In this document: positions 42,820 to 52,768 of the stretch, piece after piece
How positions within the stretch are numbered: position 1 is the stretch's first letter
Layout: each line of letters starts with the position of its first letter
Assembly (NCBI GenBank): GCA_022614805.1
Contig: JAKEHY010000027.1
Location: 1-59,694 of the forward strand
Direction of reading: 5' to 3'
DNA length: 59,694 nt
From: Candidatus Zixiibacteriota bacterium
GTDB lineage: Bacteria; Zixibacteria; MSB-5A5; DSPP01
Program-made: the position numbers and the translations under genes
The notes under the pieces: generated by a model
What the model was told of the DNA's origin: nothing
Database searches by the model: none
Seen by the model: only the letters and a program-made list of their open reading frames with translations

Positions 42820-44435
42820 AAAACCACCGCTCCGCGGTATTCGCCCCATTCTTCACGCAGAACGGCGCAGATTTCGCCCAAGGTGACGTTGTTTTCGACG
42901 CAGTCGAGAATGACCGGAAACATTCCTTCTGTTCCTTGGGCGGTTTTACGCAAATCTCCCAGTTTTCTCTGAACCATTTCACCGTTTCGGCGCTGGCGTA
43001 ATTGAGCTAATCGGGCAATTTGATCTTCCCGAACCTTCGGGTCGACTTTCAAAATTTTGCCTGAAAACCGATCGTTTTCGACAAATTTATTGACCCCGAC
43101 CACGATTTTTTGTCCGGTTTCGACCTGCTTTTGATACTCGTAGGCGCTTTGCTGAATTTCGCGCTGGAAAAAGCCGGTTTCTACGCAGGCCGCCGCGCCC
43201 CCCATTTTTTCGATTTTATTCAGGTACTCCCAGCTTTCCTCTTCCAGCCGGTCGGTCAAATGTTCGACATAATACGAGCCGCCCAGAGGGTCAACGGTGG
43301 CCGGAGCGCCGGTTTCGTGGGCAATCACCTGCTGGGTTCGCAAGGCCAGCTGGGCCGATTTCTCCGTCGGCAGGGCCAAAGCCTCGTCGTAGGCATTGGT
43401 ATGCAAGGACTGTGTTCCTCCCAAAACGGCGGAAAGCGCCTCCAGCGCGGTGCGGACGATGTTCACCTCCAGCTGTTGGGCGGTGAGGGAGGAGCCGGCG
43501 GTTTGGGCGTGGAAGCGCAGTTTTAGCGAATCCGGTTTTCGGGCTTTGAATTTCTCCTTCATAATCCGCGCCCAGATTCTCCGGGCGGCGCGGAATTTGG
43601 CGACTTCTTCGAAGAAATCCTGATGGGCGTTGAAAAAGAAAGAAAGGCGCGGTGCAAACTCGTCGATTTTCAGGCCAACGGAAAGGGCCGCGCGGACATA
43701 TTCGATGGCATCGGCAAAGGTAAAGGCCAGCTCCTGGGCGGCGGTGGAGCCGGCTTCGCGGATGTGGTAGCCGGAAATCGAGATGGTGTTCCATTTCGGT
43801 AGATAATCTTTTGCGTACTGAAAAATGGAAGTGACCAGGCGCATCGAGGGTTTGGGCGGAAAAATGTAGGTGCCGCGGGCGATGAATTCTTTTAAGATGT
43901 CGTTTTGGACCGTACCGGAAAGTTGGGACAACGGAATCCTGCGTTTTTTGGCAACGGCAACGTAAAGCGCCAGCAAAATGATGGCGGTGGCATTGATGGT
44001 CATCGAAACCGAAACCTTTTCGAGCGGAATGCCGTCAAACAAAAGCTCCATATCTTCGATGGAGCAAATCGCCACGCCGGTTTTGCCGACCTCGCCGGCG
44101 GCGAAGGGGGAATCGGAATCGTAGCCGATTTGGGTGGGCAGATCGAAGGCGACGGAAAGGCCGGTCACCCCTTGGGAAAGAAGGTAACGATAGCGTTCAT
44201 TCGATTCTTTGGCCGTGCCGTAACCGGCATACTGGCGCATTGTCCAGAGCCGGCCGCGATACATATCCGGATAAATCCCCCGCGTGAAGGGAAAGTCTCC
44301 CGGTTTCCCCACCCGTTTTTCCAACGCTTTGAAATTTTTCACGTCGCGCGCCGTGTGCACAATTTTTGGCCCGCGGGTTAACCCCGATGACTCGACTCGA
44401 GGGGAGTGCGGCTTGGCTTTGGCTGCTTTTTTCAA
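42816..44435 (-). CDS. Methylmalonyl-CoA mutase, large (catalytic) subunit
   Basis: This 539-residue TIM-barrel subunit binds acyl-CoA. Two residues decide the substrate: Tyr69 in RQYAGYGT and Arg187 in KEFIARGTY align with Tyr89 and Arg207 of Propionibacterium mutase (same spacing of 118). This marks a true methylmalonyl-CoA mutase that makes succinyl-CoA. Other motifs are [27 protein letters not shown] and [14 protein letters not shown]. The B12-binding domain is absent, so it needs the separate small subunit (50887-51306). It lies directly after the biotin carrier gene and is coupled to the epimerase. Confidence 0.92.
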   Translation of the reverse strand: MKKAAKAKPHSPRVESSGLTRGPKIVHTARDVKNFKALEKRVGKPGDFPFTRGIYPDMYRGRLWTMRQYAGYGTAKESNERYRYLLSQGVTGLSVAFDLPTQIGYDSDSPFAAGEVGKTGVAICSIEDMELLFDGIPLEKVSVSMTINATAIILLALYVAVAKKRRIPLSQLSGTVQNDILKEFIARGTYIFPPKPSMRLVTSIFQYAKDYLPKWNTISISGYHIREAGSTAAQELAFTFADAIEYVRAALSVGLKIDEFAPRLSFFFNAHQDFFEEVAKFRAARRIWARIMKEKFKARKPDSLKLRFHAQTAGSSLTAQQLEVNIVRTALEALSAVLGGTQSLHTNAYDEALALPTEKSAQLALRTQQVIAHETGAPATVDPLGGSYYVEHLTDRLEEESWEYLNKIEKMGGAAACVETGFFQREIQQSAYEYQKQVETGQKIVVGVNKFVENDRFSGKILKVDPKVREDQIARLAQLRQRRNGEMVQRKLGDLRKTAQGTEGMFPVILDCVENNVTLGEICAVLREEWGEYRGAVVL

Positions 44436-44483
44436 TCTTTTATCCGGTTGTCATACAATTGAATAACAATACACTATAAAGGG

Positions 44484-44996
44484 CTACTCGAATGTTATTA
44501 ACACCTGATTTTGTTCCACCGGCTGGCGCTCGGCAACCTTGATTTCTTTGACTTTCCCCGTCCCTTTGGCCTTGATTTCGTTTTCCATTTTCATCGCTTC
44601 CATAATCAAAAGACCCTGCCCCGGCTCAACAACCTGGCCAACGGCTACCTCAATTTTGACGATTAGCCCCGGCATCGGCGCCCGCGCCTCCTTTTCTCGT
44701 GCCGCCGTTTTCCCGCCGCCGGAGGCAAGCCGGGCCCGGTACGCCCTTTCTTCCTCGACGATCAGGTCAAACTGCTGTCCCAAAGCAAAGACCAAAAGCC
44801 CCTTCTCGCTCTCCTTGACTTCGAGGTCAAACGAGCGGCCGTCCAGCAAAATCGAAAACGCTCCACTGCCGTTCAGCCGGGCCAAATCCACGAACCTTTT
44901 CTTGCCGTCGACCGTGACGCTGGTTTTGCTGCCGGCCTTCTCGACTCCGACCTCGTATGATTGGCCGCCGAATTCAAGGTGGTAAACTTTCACCAT
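44484..44996 (-). CDS. Biotin carboxyl carrier subunit of acyl-CoA (propionyl-CoA) carboxylase
   Basis: The start ATG 44996 overlaps the end of the biotin carboxylase gene and gives 170 residues. The C-terminal 75 residues form a biotinyl domain with the biotin-accepting lysine in EAMKMENE and the APMPGLIVKIEVAVGQVV lead. The first 90 residues are a beta-rich region like the BT linker of propionyl-CoA carboxylase alpha chains. Together with 44990-46489 and 47312-48862 it makes a three-part carboxylase. Confidence 0.9.
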   Translation of the reverse strand: MVKVYHLEFGGQSYEVGVEKAGSKTSVTVDGKKRFVDLARLNGSGAFSILLDGRSFDLEVKESEKGLLVFALGQQFDLIVEEERAYRARLASGGGKTAAREKEARAPMPGLIVKIEVAVGQVVEPGQGLLIMEAMKMENEIKAKGTGKVKEIKVAERQPVEQNQVLITFE

Positions 44997-46489
44997 TGGC
45001 GCAACGCCGCCCTGCGGGCTTCCCCTTTCCATTGAGAGGCCAACGTGGCCGCGGCTTGCCGCAGCCGGGATTCTCCGCGTTTCAATTCCTTGTATAGGAC
45101 GGAGCCGATTAAAGCGACTTCGAGACCCGCCTCCGAGCCGTCCATAATTCCCTTCTCCTCCTCCAGAAAGAAGGTGGAGAAATCGCCGGAAAAAAAGCGG
45201 GGATGATTTACGAGCGCTTTATGAAAAGGGATGTTGGTGGCAATGCCAAACAGGCGAAATTCCTCCAGAGCCCGGCGCATCCGCGCCAAAGCGCCGGCGC
45301 GATCCGGCCCCCAGCATATAAGCTTGGCCAGAAGGGAATCGTAAAACAGGCCCACCTCCCAGCCCTGATAAACGCCGGAGTCCACCCGCACGCCGGGGCC
45401 AGCCGGTTCGCGATAAACATCAATTTTGCCGGAAGAGGGAAAAAAATTCTGGGCCGGGTCTTCGGCGTTGATGCGGCATTCAATGGCCCAGCCATTCCAT
45501 TTTACATCCCCCTGCGCAAAAGGAAGCCTCTCCCCCGCCGCTATTTTTATCTGCAGGGCGACCAAATCCAGCCCGGTGACCATTTCGGTAACCGGGTGTT
45601 CCACCTGCAGGCGGGTGTTCACTTCGAGGAAATAAAAGTTCTTTTTTTCATCGACCAGAAATTCAACCGTGCCGGCGTTCAGATAACCGGCTTTTTGGGC
45701 CAAAGCAGCCGCCGCCCCTCCCAGTTTTTGACGGAGGGAAGCGTCGACCGCCACCGAAGGGGATTCCTCCAATAATTTTTGATGACGGCGCTGAATGGAA
45801 CACTCCCGCTCACCCAAATGAATACAGTTGCCATGTGCATCGGCTAAAACCTGAATTTCAATGTGGCGAGGGCGGTGAAGATACTTTTCAAGATAAACAC
45901 TCCCATCCCCAAAGTACGAACGCGCCTCGGAGGAGGCCAGCTTCAAAGCGGACGGAAAATCCTCTTTCCGTTCGATTTGGCGCATTCCCTTTCCGCCGCC
46001 GCCGGCTTTGGCTTTAATCAAAAGTGGAAACCCAAGTTTCTCCGCCTCGCCTAAGGCATCTGCTTCGGAGCGGCCGGACGGGAACTCGACACCGGGCACG
46101 ATGGGAATACCGGCTTCTTTTGCCAGCCGCCGGGCCTCCACCTTATCCCCCAGAATGCGAATGTCGGCAGCTTTCGGCCCTATGAAAACCATTCCGCCTT
46201 GCTGAACCTGTTGAGCAAAGGCCGAATTCTCTGAAAGCAGACCGTAGCCGGGGTGAATGGCCTCTGCGCCGCACTTCTTGGCCATCTCAATAATTTTTTC
46301 CGCAACGAGGTAGGACTCCTTCACCGGCGGAGCTCCGATGGGGTAGGCCTCGTCCGCCAGCCGGACCGCCAGCGATTTGCGGTCGGCTTCCGAAAAAACG
46401 ACCGCCGACGTGATGCCCAGCTCCCGGCAGGCGCGGATGACCCGCACGGCAATTTCCCCCCGGTTGGCCACAAGAATTTTCTTAAACAT
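44990..46489 (-). CDS. Biotin carboxylase subunit of acyl-CoA (propionyl-CoA) carboxylase
   Basis: The ATP-grasp enzyme carboxylates biotin. The 499 residues hold ILVANRGEIAVRVIRACRELG at the start, the Gly-rich ATP loop KAGGGGKGMR (about 160-169), HIEIQVLAD, GERECSIQRRHQKLLEE, the metal-binding FLEVNTRLQVEHPVTE and ECRINAEDP. It is longer than typical AccC by about 50 residues at the C-terminus, which may contact the other subunits. It overlaps the methyltransferase gene upstream by eight bases and the carrier gene downstream. Confidence 0.93.
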   Translation of the reverse strand: MFKKILVANRGEIAVRVIRACRELGITSAVVFSEADRKSLAVRLADEAYPIGAPPVKESYLVAEKIIEMAKKCGAEAIHPGYGLLSENSAFAQQVQQGGMVFIGPKAADIRILGDKVEARRLAKEAGIPIVPGVEFPSGRSEADALGEAEKLGFPLLIKAKAGGGGKGMRQIERKEDFPSALKLASSEARSYFGDGSVYLEKYLHRPRHIEIQVLADAHGNCIHLGERECSIQRRHQKLLEESPSVAVDASLRQKLGGAAAALAQKAGYLNAGTVEFLVDEKKNFYFLEVNTRLQVEHPVTEMVTGLDLVALQIKIAAGERLPFAQGDVKWNGWAIECRINAEDPAQNFFPSSGKIDVYREPAGPGVRVDSGVYQGWEVGLFYDSLLAKLICWGPDRAGALARMRRALEEFRLFGIATNIPFHKALVNHPRFFSGDFSTFFLEEEKGIMDGSEAGLEVALIGSVLYKELKRGESRLRQAAATLASQWKGEARRAALRQW

Positions 46490-47201
46490 CTTTTTTCTTA
46501 AGGACGGCCGTTATGGCCGAACGAAAAGTATCCAGCGCCCCCAAGCGTGTCAATATATGCACAAAGAAAGATAAATAAAAAAGGGGGCGAAAGTGCAGAT
46601 GCATATCTTCGGACAAAACCATTTTTTCGACCGCAAAAGCGGGAAGCTTTCTAAATTGGCCGGGGCGGTTGAAACGGTGATGGGTTCTAAAAACATCCTT
46701 GGGGGAGACACCGAAAAGCCGGATGAGCAAATGCCGCTTCAGCCGGAAGGGCAAAAGGCGGGGGAAAAAAGAGATGTAACTAAGGAGGTTGGGGGTTTGA
46801 ACCAGCACCCGGCCGCCCGGTTTCAAGATCCGCTGCCATTCCGACCAAACCACCTCCGGCCTTTCGAGATGTTCCAGCACGTAGCGGGCGGAAATGAAAT
46901 CGAAGCTTGCCGGTTTAAAGGGCAAAGCCTCCAGCCGGGCGCGAACAAAGTTTTTGCGGTTGGCCAAAGGGCTTTTGGAATCGACTCCGACTTTGAATTC
47001 AAACGACTCGTATTGTCCGATGATTTTATTTTCTCCGGCCCCGGCATCCAGCCAGAAACGGGCGGCGGCGAGATTTTCTTTGAGAAGCGAAAAGTAGATG
47101 TCCCAGCGGAAGCTGTAATCGCGGGCGCGGCGGGCCAAAAACTCCTTTGCCCATTCGTAGTTCCTCTCGGCATCGCGGGAAAAAAACTCACCCAAAGACA
47201 C
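46482..47201 (-). CDS. SAM-dependent methyltransferase (class I)
   Basis: The 239-residue protein has a class I methyltransferase core: motif I FWLDAGAGENKIIG (about 49-62), an acidic residue in VGVDSKSP, LPFKPASFDFISARYVLEHLERP and a motif near LKPGGRVLVQTPN. These belong to the Methyltransf_11 type that acts on quinones, sterols or other small molecules. It ends in a hydrophobic tail (FYLSFFVHIL). The substrate is unknown. It is wedged between two carboxylase genes and overlaps biotin carboxylase by eight bases, so it is co-expressed with them although no role there is evident. Confidence 0.8.
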   Translation of the reverse strand: MSLGEFFSRDAERNYEWAKEFLARRARDYSFRWDIYFSLLKENLAAARFWLDAGAGENKIIGQYESFEFKVGVDSKSPLANRKNFVRARLEALPFKPASFDFISARYVLEHLERPEVVWSEWQRILKPGGRVLVQTPNLLSYISFFPRLLPFRLKRHLLIRLFGVSPKDVFRTHHRFNRPGQFRKLPAFAVEKMVLSEDMHLHFRPLFYLSFFVHILTRLGALDTFRSAITAVLKKKDV

Positions 47202-47205
47202 TACC

Positions 47206-47272
47206 CCCTACCCAGATTCCTCCCTGGCCGAATCCAAGCTTCGACTCGGGCAGGCGCTGCGCTCGGAATGAC
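47206..47272 (-). repeat. Intergenic repeat of the CATTCCGAGCGCAGC type
   Basis: Read on the minus strand, the gap between the carboxyltransferase and methyltransferase genes contains GTCATTCCGAGCGCAGC, a short palindromic insert with CCGAGTCGAAGCTTGGATTCGG, and then GAGGAATCTGGG. The two ends match a repeat wording I have seen widely in environmental genomes. Only one copy is present here, so it is a suggestion. Confidence 0.35.
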
Positions 47273-47311
47273 AAAGAGACGATTCTGATTTACCAGACGG
47301 AGAGGAAAAAC

Positions 47312-48862
47312 TCAAAGCGGGATGTTGCCGTGCTTTTTGGGCGGATTGGTATCTTTCTTGTTTTGCAAAAGCTCCAAAGCACGGATTAACCGCGGGCGGG
47401 TTTCCTTCGGCGCAATAATGTCGTCAATATAGCCGCGGGCGGCCGCTTCGTACGGGTTAGCGAATTTTTCGCGGTATTCTTCAATTTTTTTATCCAGTAA
47501 TTCCTGCGGACTGGAGGCAGCCTCGATTTCCCGCTTGAAGATGATTTCCGCCGCCCCCCTGGGCCCCATCACGGCGATTTCGGCTGAAGGCCAGGCGTAG
47601 TTGACGTCGCCGCGAATGTGCTTGGAGCTCATAACGTCGTAAGCGCCCCCATAAGCCTTCCGGGTAATTACGGTGAGCTTGGGAACCGTGGCCTCGCAAT
47701 AGGCATAAAGCAACTTGGAGCCGTGCTTGATGATGCCGCCGTGCTCCTGGGCAACTCCGGGCAGAAAGCCGGGGACATCTTCGAAGGTGACCAGCGGGAT
47801 ATTGAAGGCATCGCAAAAGCGGACGAAACGGGCTCCTTTGGCCGAGGAGTTGATATCCAGAACGCCGGCCAGCACCGCCGGCTGATTGGCCACGATGCCG
47901 ATGGGCTTTCCTCCGAGGCGCGCAAAGCCCACCACGATGTTGGCGGCGAACTGCTCGTGAACTTCAAGAAAGTCGTTGTTATCCACCACCCGGCTGATGA
48001 CGTCCCGAATGTCATAGGGCTTGTTAGGATTGTCCGGCACGATACCGTTCAACTCTTCCTCCTGCCGGTCAACGGGGTCGTTCGTTGCCACCACGGGCGG
48101 GTCGTCCAGATTGTTGGAGGGAACAAACGAGAGCAGTTCGCGGACCTTTTCCAGCGCCTGCATTTCATTATCGACGGCAAAATGGGCCACGCCGGAGCGG
48201 GCGGCGTGCACGTCGGCCCCACCCAATTCTTCGAACGTGACGTCCTCGTGAGTGACGGTTTTGGCCACATTGGGGCCGGTGACGAACATATAGCTTGTGC
48301 CGCGAACCATCAGCACGAAGTCCGTGATGGCGGGGGAATAAACGGCACCCCCGGCGCAAGGGCCCAGAATGACGGAAATCTGGGGGATGACGCCGGAACA
48401 GAGGGTATTGCGCAGGAAAATATCGGCATAGCCGCCCAGACTGACCACGCCCTCCTGAATGCGGGCACCGCCGGAGTCGTTCAGGCCTATAATAGGACAG
48501 CCGTTTTTCAGAGCCAAATCCATCACCTTGCAGATTTTTTCGGCGTGGGCTTCCGACAGCGAGCCGCCGAAAACGGTGAAATCCTGCGAGAAAACGAAGA
48601 CCGGGCGGCCGTCGATTTTGCCGTGACCGGTGACCACGCCATCGCCGAGATATTTCTGCTTTTCCAGTCCGAAACCGGTGGAGCGGTGACTGACGAAGGC
48701 ATCGAACTCCTCGAAGCTGCCTTCGTCCAGAAGCAAATCCAGCCGTTCCCGGGCGGAAAGTTTCCCTTTCTTATGCTGCTCCTCCAAGCGGGCCTCGCCC
48801 CCCCCAAAAAGGGCCTGCCGGCGCATCTGCTCCAAAAGTTTTAGTTTTTCCTTCAAATCCAT
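47312..48862 (-). CDS. pccB: Propionyl-CoA carboxylase beta (carboxyltransferase) subunit
   Basis: The 516-residue subunit transfers CO2 from biotin to acyl-CoA. It has [17 protein letters not shown], the acyl-CoA site [14 protein letters not shown] with [12 protein letters not shown], and the C-terminal [34 protein letters not shown] and the near-invariant end [17 protein letters not shown] has Asp where propionyl-preferring enzymes have it. With the epimerase and mutase nearby, propionyl-CoA is the most likely substrate. It follows the metallo-hydrolase gene directly. Confidence 0.93.
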   Translation of the reverse strand: MDLKEKLKLLEQMRRQALFGGGEARLEEQHKKGKLSARERLDLLLDEGSFEEFDAFVSHRSTGFGLEKQKYLGDGVVTGHGKIDGRPVFVFSQDFTVFGGSLSEAHAEKICKVMDLALKNGCPIIGLNDSGGARIQEGVVSLGGYADIFLRNTLCSGVIPQISVILGPCAGGAVYSPAITDFVLMVRGTSYMFVTGPNVAKTVTHEDVTFEELGGADVHAARSGVAHFAVDNEMQALEKVRELLSFVPSNNLDDPPVVATNDPVDRQEEELNGIVPDNPNKPYDIRDVISRVVDNNDFLEVHEQFAANIVVGFARLGGKPIGIVANQPAVLAGVLDINSSAKGARFVRFCDAFNIPLVTFEDVPGFLPGVAQEHGGIIKHGSKLLYAYCEATVPKLTVITRKAYGGAYDVMSSKHIRGDVNYAWPSAEIAVMGPRGAAEIIFKREIEAASSPQELLDKKIEEYREKFANPYEAAARGYIDDIIAPKETRPRLIRALELLQNKKDTNPPKKHGNIPL

Positions 48863-48863
48863 A

Positions 48864-49706
48864 TCAGTTTAGGCTGACGGGAACCGCCACCAACCGGCCA
48901 TCTTTTTCTTCGAGTCGTCCGATCTTGACTTCCAGATCGTGGTCGAAGGCAATCAGGGTGCCCTCGGAGGCAAACTGGGGCACCAACTCCCGTTTCACTT
49001 TCATTGTTTCCCGTGGGTAAAGGTCAACTCCAGCGACGTAGGCTGTGCGGACGTGGTAGCGGGTCGGAAAGATATCGGCGTAATAAACCAAAGTCGAGCC
49101 GCCATCGGTTATCACGCAGCCCTGATGGCCGGGTGTGTGGCCGCCCGTCAGCCGCAGGGTCATTCCGGGAATTACTTGTACCTCACCATCGAAAAATTCA
49201 ACCAGTTTGGCCTCCTCCAAGGTTGCCAAATCATCCGGCAGGTATACGGCTCCCGTGCGCTCGTCCGGTTTCTGAGCATCCTGCCATTCTTTTTTTTGGA
49301 TTAAGTGGCGGGCTTTGCGAAAAACCGGGACTTTGCGGCCGTTTTCAAAGCGAACCGCCCCTCCCAGATGGTCGGTGTGCAAATGCGAGAAGAAAACGAA
49401 ATCGATTCCCTCCGGAGAAAAACCGATGCCTTTCAAACCGGCAAGCATATTTGAAGGGGTCCAGCAGTTGTAAACTTTCCGGTCCTGTTCGGTGAGGGCA
49501 TCGCCCAGACCGGTATCAAGCAGGATGTTTTTTCCGTGAGCGCAGACAACGTATAGGTTATTGTCCATCGGAATTAGGTTTTTCTCGTCTGGAGCAATCA
49601 ATTTCTGCCACATCATCTTGGGGACGACTCCGAACATCGTCCCGCCATCGAGGTGGAAGCGGTTTTCGATAAAATGATAGACCTCGAACCGGCCGACTTT
49701 AACCAC
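48864..49706 (-). CDS. MBL-fold metallo-hydrolase (cytoplasmic)
   Basis: A GTG start at 49706, sharing one base with the stop of the acyl-CoA dehydrogenase gene, gives 280 residues; the frame further upstream is only an antisense-type shadow. The zinc motif [12 protein letters not shown] (about 98-109) is the classical HxHxDH. Later ligands are in GGHTPGHQG and the Asp in VYYADIFP, with a final His in AFDHD. This is the lactonase-like/AttM-type group, so a thioester or lactone substrate would be reasonable. There is no signal peptide, in contrast to the MBL protein at 11294-12154. It is embedded in the acyl-CoA operon and may clear a CoA-thioester or act on a lactone by-product. Confidence 0.82.
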   Translation of the reverse strand: MVKVGRFEVYHFIENRFHLDGGTMFGVVPKMMWQKLIAPDEKNLIPMDNNLYVVCAHGKNILLDTGLGDALTEQDRKVYNCWTPSNMLAGLKGIGFSPEGIDFVFFSHLHTDHLGGAVRFENGRKVPVFRKARHLIQKKEWQDAQKPDERTGAVYLPDDLATLEEAKLVEFFDGEVQVIPGMTLRLTGGHTPGHQGCVITDGGSTLVYYADIFPTRYHVRTAYVAGVDLYPRETMKVKRELVPQFASEGTLIAFDHDLEVKIGRLEEKDGRLVAVPVSLN

Positions 49707-50866
49707 TACCTTCCGCCCAGATAATGCCCGGCGATGACCAGCCGCTGAATTTCCGAGGTGCCTTCGTAGATTTCGGTCAGCCGTTGGTCGCGGTAAAGCT
49801 TTTCCATTATGGTGAACTCGCCGATGTAGCCGTAGCCGCCATGAACCTGCATACCCCGGTCGACGCAGAATTTGGCCGTCTCCGTGCCGTAGAGCTTGGC
49901 CTGCGCAGCCTCGATGGTGAATTTTTGGCCGGAATCGGCAAGCTGGGCCGCCTTGTAAGTTAAAAGGGCCGCCGCCTCGATGCGGGTGGCCATATCGGCA
50001 ATCATCCACTGGATGGCCTGAAGCTTGGCGATGGGTGCGCCGAAGCAAACTCTCTTTTTGGCGTAGGCCACGGCTTCATCCAACGCCCGGCGGGCGATGC
50101 CGACCCCCTGGGCGGCGACATCGATACGAGCCCCGTCCAGTGTGGAGAGGGCGTAACGGAAGCCTTTGCCCCGCTCCCCCATAAGCGCGGAAGCGGGCAC
50201 CTTGCAGTTTTTGAACCATTGACGCCCGGTGGTGGCGGCTTTCATTCCCATCTTATATTCGAGCGTTTTGGCGGAATAGCCTTCCAGCCCTTCCGTTTCT
50301 ACGATTAAAGCCGACATCCGGCTCGACTCGGAACCTTCCTCTGCAATTTTGCAGAAGACCACGCTCAAGGTGGAAACGTCGCCGTGCATAATGAAGATTT
50401 TTTCGCCGTTCAGGATGTAATGGTCGCCTTTAAGGATGGCGGTGGTTTTCTGGTTGCCGGCATCCGAGCCGGCTTCCGGCTCGGTCAAGGAAAAGGCGAT
50501 GACCGTCTCACCGGTGATGGATGGGGGCAAATATTTTCTTTTCTGCTCCTCGGAAGCGAAGAAGGTAATCGGGTGCATCGCCAGCTCGCTGACGGCGGCC
50601 AAGAGTGAAGTGGGGGCATCCCAATAGGCCAGTTCCTCGATGAGGGTGGCATATTCCAAGGCGCTTCTCCCCTGTCCGCCATATTCCTTCGGCTGGACAT
50701 AGCCCAGATAGCCCACTTTGCCCAGCATGCGAAACAATTCGTAGGGGAATTTTTGCGGTTCGGGGCGGCGGTCCAATTCCCGCGCGACGGGCAAAACCTC
50801 TTTATCGCAGAAATTGCGGACTTCCTCCCGGATTGCCTGCTGGCGCGGGTCTATGTTATACGGCAT
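49706..50866 (-). CDS. Acyl-CoA dehydrogenase
   Basis: The FAD enzyme oxidises acyl-CoA to 2-enoyl-CoA. The 386-residue length is typical. Motifs are AFSLTEPEAGSDAGN (FAD/substrate region, about 124-138), a hydrophobic core and the C-terminal signature MQVHGGYGYIGEFTIMEKLYRDQRLTEIYEGTSEIQR with the catalytic Glu in IYEGTSE. It is of the short-chain/branched-chain ACAD type. It lies after the B12-binding subunit by 20 bases and overlaps the metallo-hydrolase by one base. Confidence 0.94.
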   Translation of the reverse strand: MPYNIDPRQQAIREEVRNFCDKEVLPVARELDRRPEPQKFPYELFRMLGKVGYLGYVQPKEYGGQGRSALEYATLIEELAYWDAPTSLLAAVSELAMHPITFFASEEQKRKYLPPSITGETVIAFSLTEPEAGSDAGNQKTTAILKGDHYILNGEKIFIMHGDVSTLSVVFCKIAEEGSESSRMSALIVETEGLEGYSAKTLEYKMGMKAATTGRQWFKNCKVPASALMGERGKGFRYALSTLDGARIDVAAQGVGIARRALDEAVAYAKKRVCFGAPIAKLQAIQWMIADMATRIEAAALLTYKAAQLADSGQKFTIEAAQAKLYGTETAKFCVDRGMQVHGGYGYIGEFTIMEKLYRDQRLTEIYEGTSEIQRLVIAGHYLGGR

Positions 50867-50886
50867 TCATCCCCTCCAAATAGTTG

Positions 50887-51306
50887 TCAAAACAAAGCTT
50901 CTTCTTTGCGTTTTTGCCCGGGCAAAGCTTTTTTCAGATAATAAATAATGTCGTTGACCGAACTGCCGGGACCGAAGAGTTTTCCCACCCCCAGCCTTTC
51001 AAGTTCATCCATTTCCTCCTTGGGAATGATGCCGCCGCCGAAAAGCAGGATATGCGAGCTGTTGCGTTTTTTCAAAAGCTCCAGCACTTCCGGGAAAAGA
51101 GTCATATGGGCGCCGGAAAGAATGGACATTCCGATGGCGTTCACATCCTCCTGCACGGCGGCCTCCACAATCATTTCCGGCGTCTGGCGCAGGCCGGTGT
51201 AAATGACCTCAAATCCGGCATCCCGCAGGGCGGCGGCGATGACCTTGACACCCCGGTCGTGGCCGTCCAAACCGGGCTTGGCCAGCAAAATCCGGTATTT
51301 CTTCAT
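50887..51306 (-). CDS. B12-binding (small) subunit of acyl-CoA mutase
   Basis: The start [19 protein letters not shown] at 51306 gives 139 residues, the usual size of the separate cobalamin domain. DGHDRG holds the lower-ligand His of the DxHxxG signature, followed by SILSGAHM and the conserved FGGGIIP. It completes the active enzyme with a large subunit; two large subunits (42816-44435 and 53489-55261) are present but only this one small subunit. A longer frame back to 51378 has no support. Confidence 0.93.
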   Translation of the reverse strand: MKKYRILLAKPGLDGHDRGVKVIAAALRDAGFEVIYTGLRQTPEMIVEAAVQEDVNAIGMSILSGAHMTLFPEVLELLKKRNSSHILLFGGGIIPKEEMDELERLGVGKLFGPGSSVNDIIYYLKKALPGQKRKEEALF

Positions 51307-51351
51307 AGCCCGCAAAGATAATGGCAAGGGGGCACTTGCGCCACAGGAAAA

Positions 51352-51372
51352 GGGCAGGCACGAGACCTGCCC
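51352..51372 (-). terminator. Hairpin downstream of tryptophanase (terminator or REP-like)
   Basis: On the minus strand GGGCAGG-TCTCGTG-CCTGCCC is followed by TTTTCC, 17 bases after the tnaA stop. The short T-run makes termination plausible. The stem is shared with the palindrome at 1321-1344, so it could equally be a dispersed repeat used as a terminator. Confidence 0.5.
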
Positions 51373-51388
51373 CTGCAATAAAACAAAT

Positions 51389-52768
51389 TTATTTTACCGG
51401 TTCAAAATGGGCGGTGAAGTGGCGCAGAAAGGGAGGTTCCTTGATGATTTTGAGACCGCGAATTGAATTTCGGCGATTCCAAATGTTTTCGATGATTTCG
51501 ACGCAGTAATCGACATGGCTTTGGGTGTAAACCCGGCGGGGCAGGGCCAGGCGAACGAGTTCCATTTGGGCCGGCACGAGTTCTCCGGTTTGTTGGTCTT
51601 TTTTGCCGAACATCACGCTGCCGATTTCAACGGCGCGGATACCCCCTTCAATGAAGAGCTCGGCCACCAGCGCCTGGCCCGGATACTGTTCGACCGGAAT
51701 ATGCGGCAGCATTGCTTTGGCATCGATGTATATGGCGTGTCCGCCGGGGGGCTGGAAAATGGGCACGCCGATGGCGGTCAGCTTTTCCCCGAAATAGGTG
51801 ATGGAACGGATGCGATATTTCAGGTAATCTTCTTCTAAAACTTCCCGCAGGCCAACGGCGATGGCATCCAAATCCCGTCCCGCCAAGCCGCCGTAAGTGG
51901 CGAACCCCTCGGTTAAAATCAAAAGATTGCGAGCGGCGGTGGCCCATTCTTCGTTGTTCAAAGCCAGAAAGCCGCCGATATTCGCGAGGCCGTCTTTTTT
52001 GGCGCTCATTGTGCAACCATCGACGTAGGAAAACATTTCGCGGGCGATGTCGTAAACCTTTTTATTGGCGTACCCCTCTTCGCGCAGTTTGATGAAGTAG
52101 GCATTTTCGGCAAAGCGGCAGGCATCGATAAAAAGCGGGATGTTATGTCGTTCGCAGATTCCCTTGGCCTTGTGGATGTTAGCCATTGAGACCGGCTGGC
52201 CGCCGCCGGAGTTGTTGGTGACCGTCAGCATTACCAAAGGAATATTCTCCGGGCCGATGCGCTTGATGGTTTCTTCCAGCTTCTGTAGGTCGATATTTCC
52301 TTTGAACGGGTGAATAGCGGAGGGAATTTTCCCTTCCGGAACAACCAAATCAACTGCCTCGGCACCGGTGAATTCTATATTGGCGCGGGTGGTGTCAAAA
52401 TGGGTGTTGGAGATAATGGTTTTTCCCTTCCCCCCTATTATGGAGAACAGAATTTTCTCTGCCGCCCGTCCCTGATGGGTGGGTATTATATGCTTGAAAC
52501 CAAAAATTTCCTTGACGACCGATTCAAATCGGAAAAAACTCTGCGCCCCGGCGTAGGATTCGTCGCCGCGCATCATTGCCGCCCATTGTTCGGAAGACAT
52601 CGCCGAGGTGCCGCTGTCGGTCAGCAAATCAATGAGCACGTCCTCGGCCCGGATGAGAAACGGGTTGTAGTGGGCGGTTTTGATGATTTCCTCCCGCTGG
52701 TTGCGGGAGGTCATTTTAATCGGCTCGACCGATTTGATTTTAAACGATTCGATGATGGTTTTGGTCAT
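51389..52768 (-). CDS. tnaA: Tryptophanase (beta-eliminating lyase family)
   Basis: The PLP enzyme splits tryptophan into indole, pyruvate and ammonia. The 459 residues carry the PLP lysine (Lys258 in SAKKD) and [10 protein letters not shown] for phosphate binding. Tyrosine phenol-lyase is the close alternative, but two positions argue for tryptophanase: Asp125 in HFDTT, and IRAVEIGS where the lyase has an Arg that binds phenol. No tnaC-like leader is seen; upstream is a RAYT gene that overlaps it as ATGA, with GGGGAGGGG as binding site. This ties its expression to the transposase message. Confidence 0.9.
   Translation of the reverse strand: MTKTIIESFKIKSVEPIKMTSRNQREEIIKTAHYNPFLIRAEDVLIDLLTDSGTSAMSSEQWAAMMRGDESYAGAQSFFRFESVVKEIFGFKHIIPTHQGRAAEKILFSIIGGKGKTIISNTHFDTTRANIEFTGAEAVDLVVPEGKIPSAIHPFKGNIDLQKLEETIKRIGPENIPLVMLTVTNNSGGGQPVSMANIHKAKGICERHNIPLFIDACRFAENAYFIKLREEGYANKKVYDIAREMFSYVDGCTMSAKKDGLANIGGFLALNNEEWATAARNLLILTEGFATYGGLAGRDLDAIAVGLREVLEEDYLKYRIRSITYFGEKLTAIGVPIFQPPGGHAIYIDAKAMLPHIPVEQYPGQALVAELFIEGGIRAVEIGSVMFGKKDQQTGELVPAQMELVRLALPRRVYTQSHVDYCVEIIENIWNRRNSIRGLKIIKEPPFLRHFTAHFEPVK

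Noticed and set aside
47618-48844. A 408-residue plus-strand ORF opposite pccB, and other long antisense ORFs such as 2217-3239, 21324-22337 and 15233-16078
   Set aside because: They mirror well-identified genes on the other strand. They result from the GC-rich third positions and show no domains or ribosome binding sites.
51389-52768. Tyrosine phenol-lyase as identity of the beta-eliminating lyase
   Set aside because: The phenol-binding Arg region of that enzyme is replaced by IRAVEIGS and FDTT is present, both as in tryptophanase. It remains a weaker alternative.
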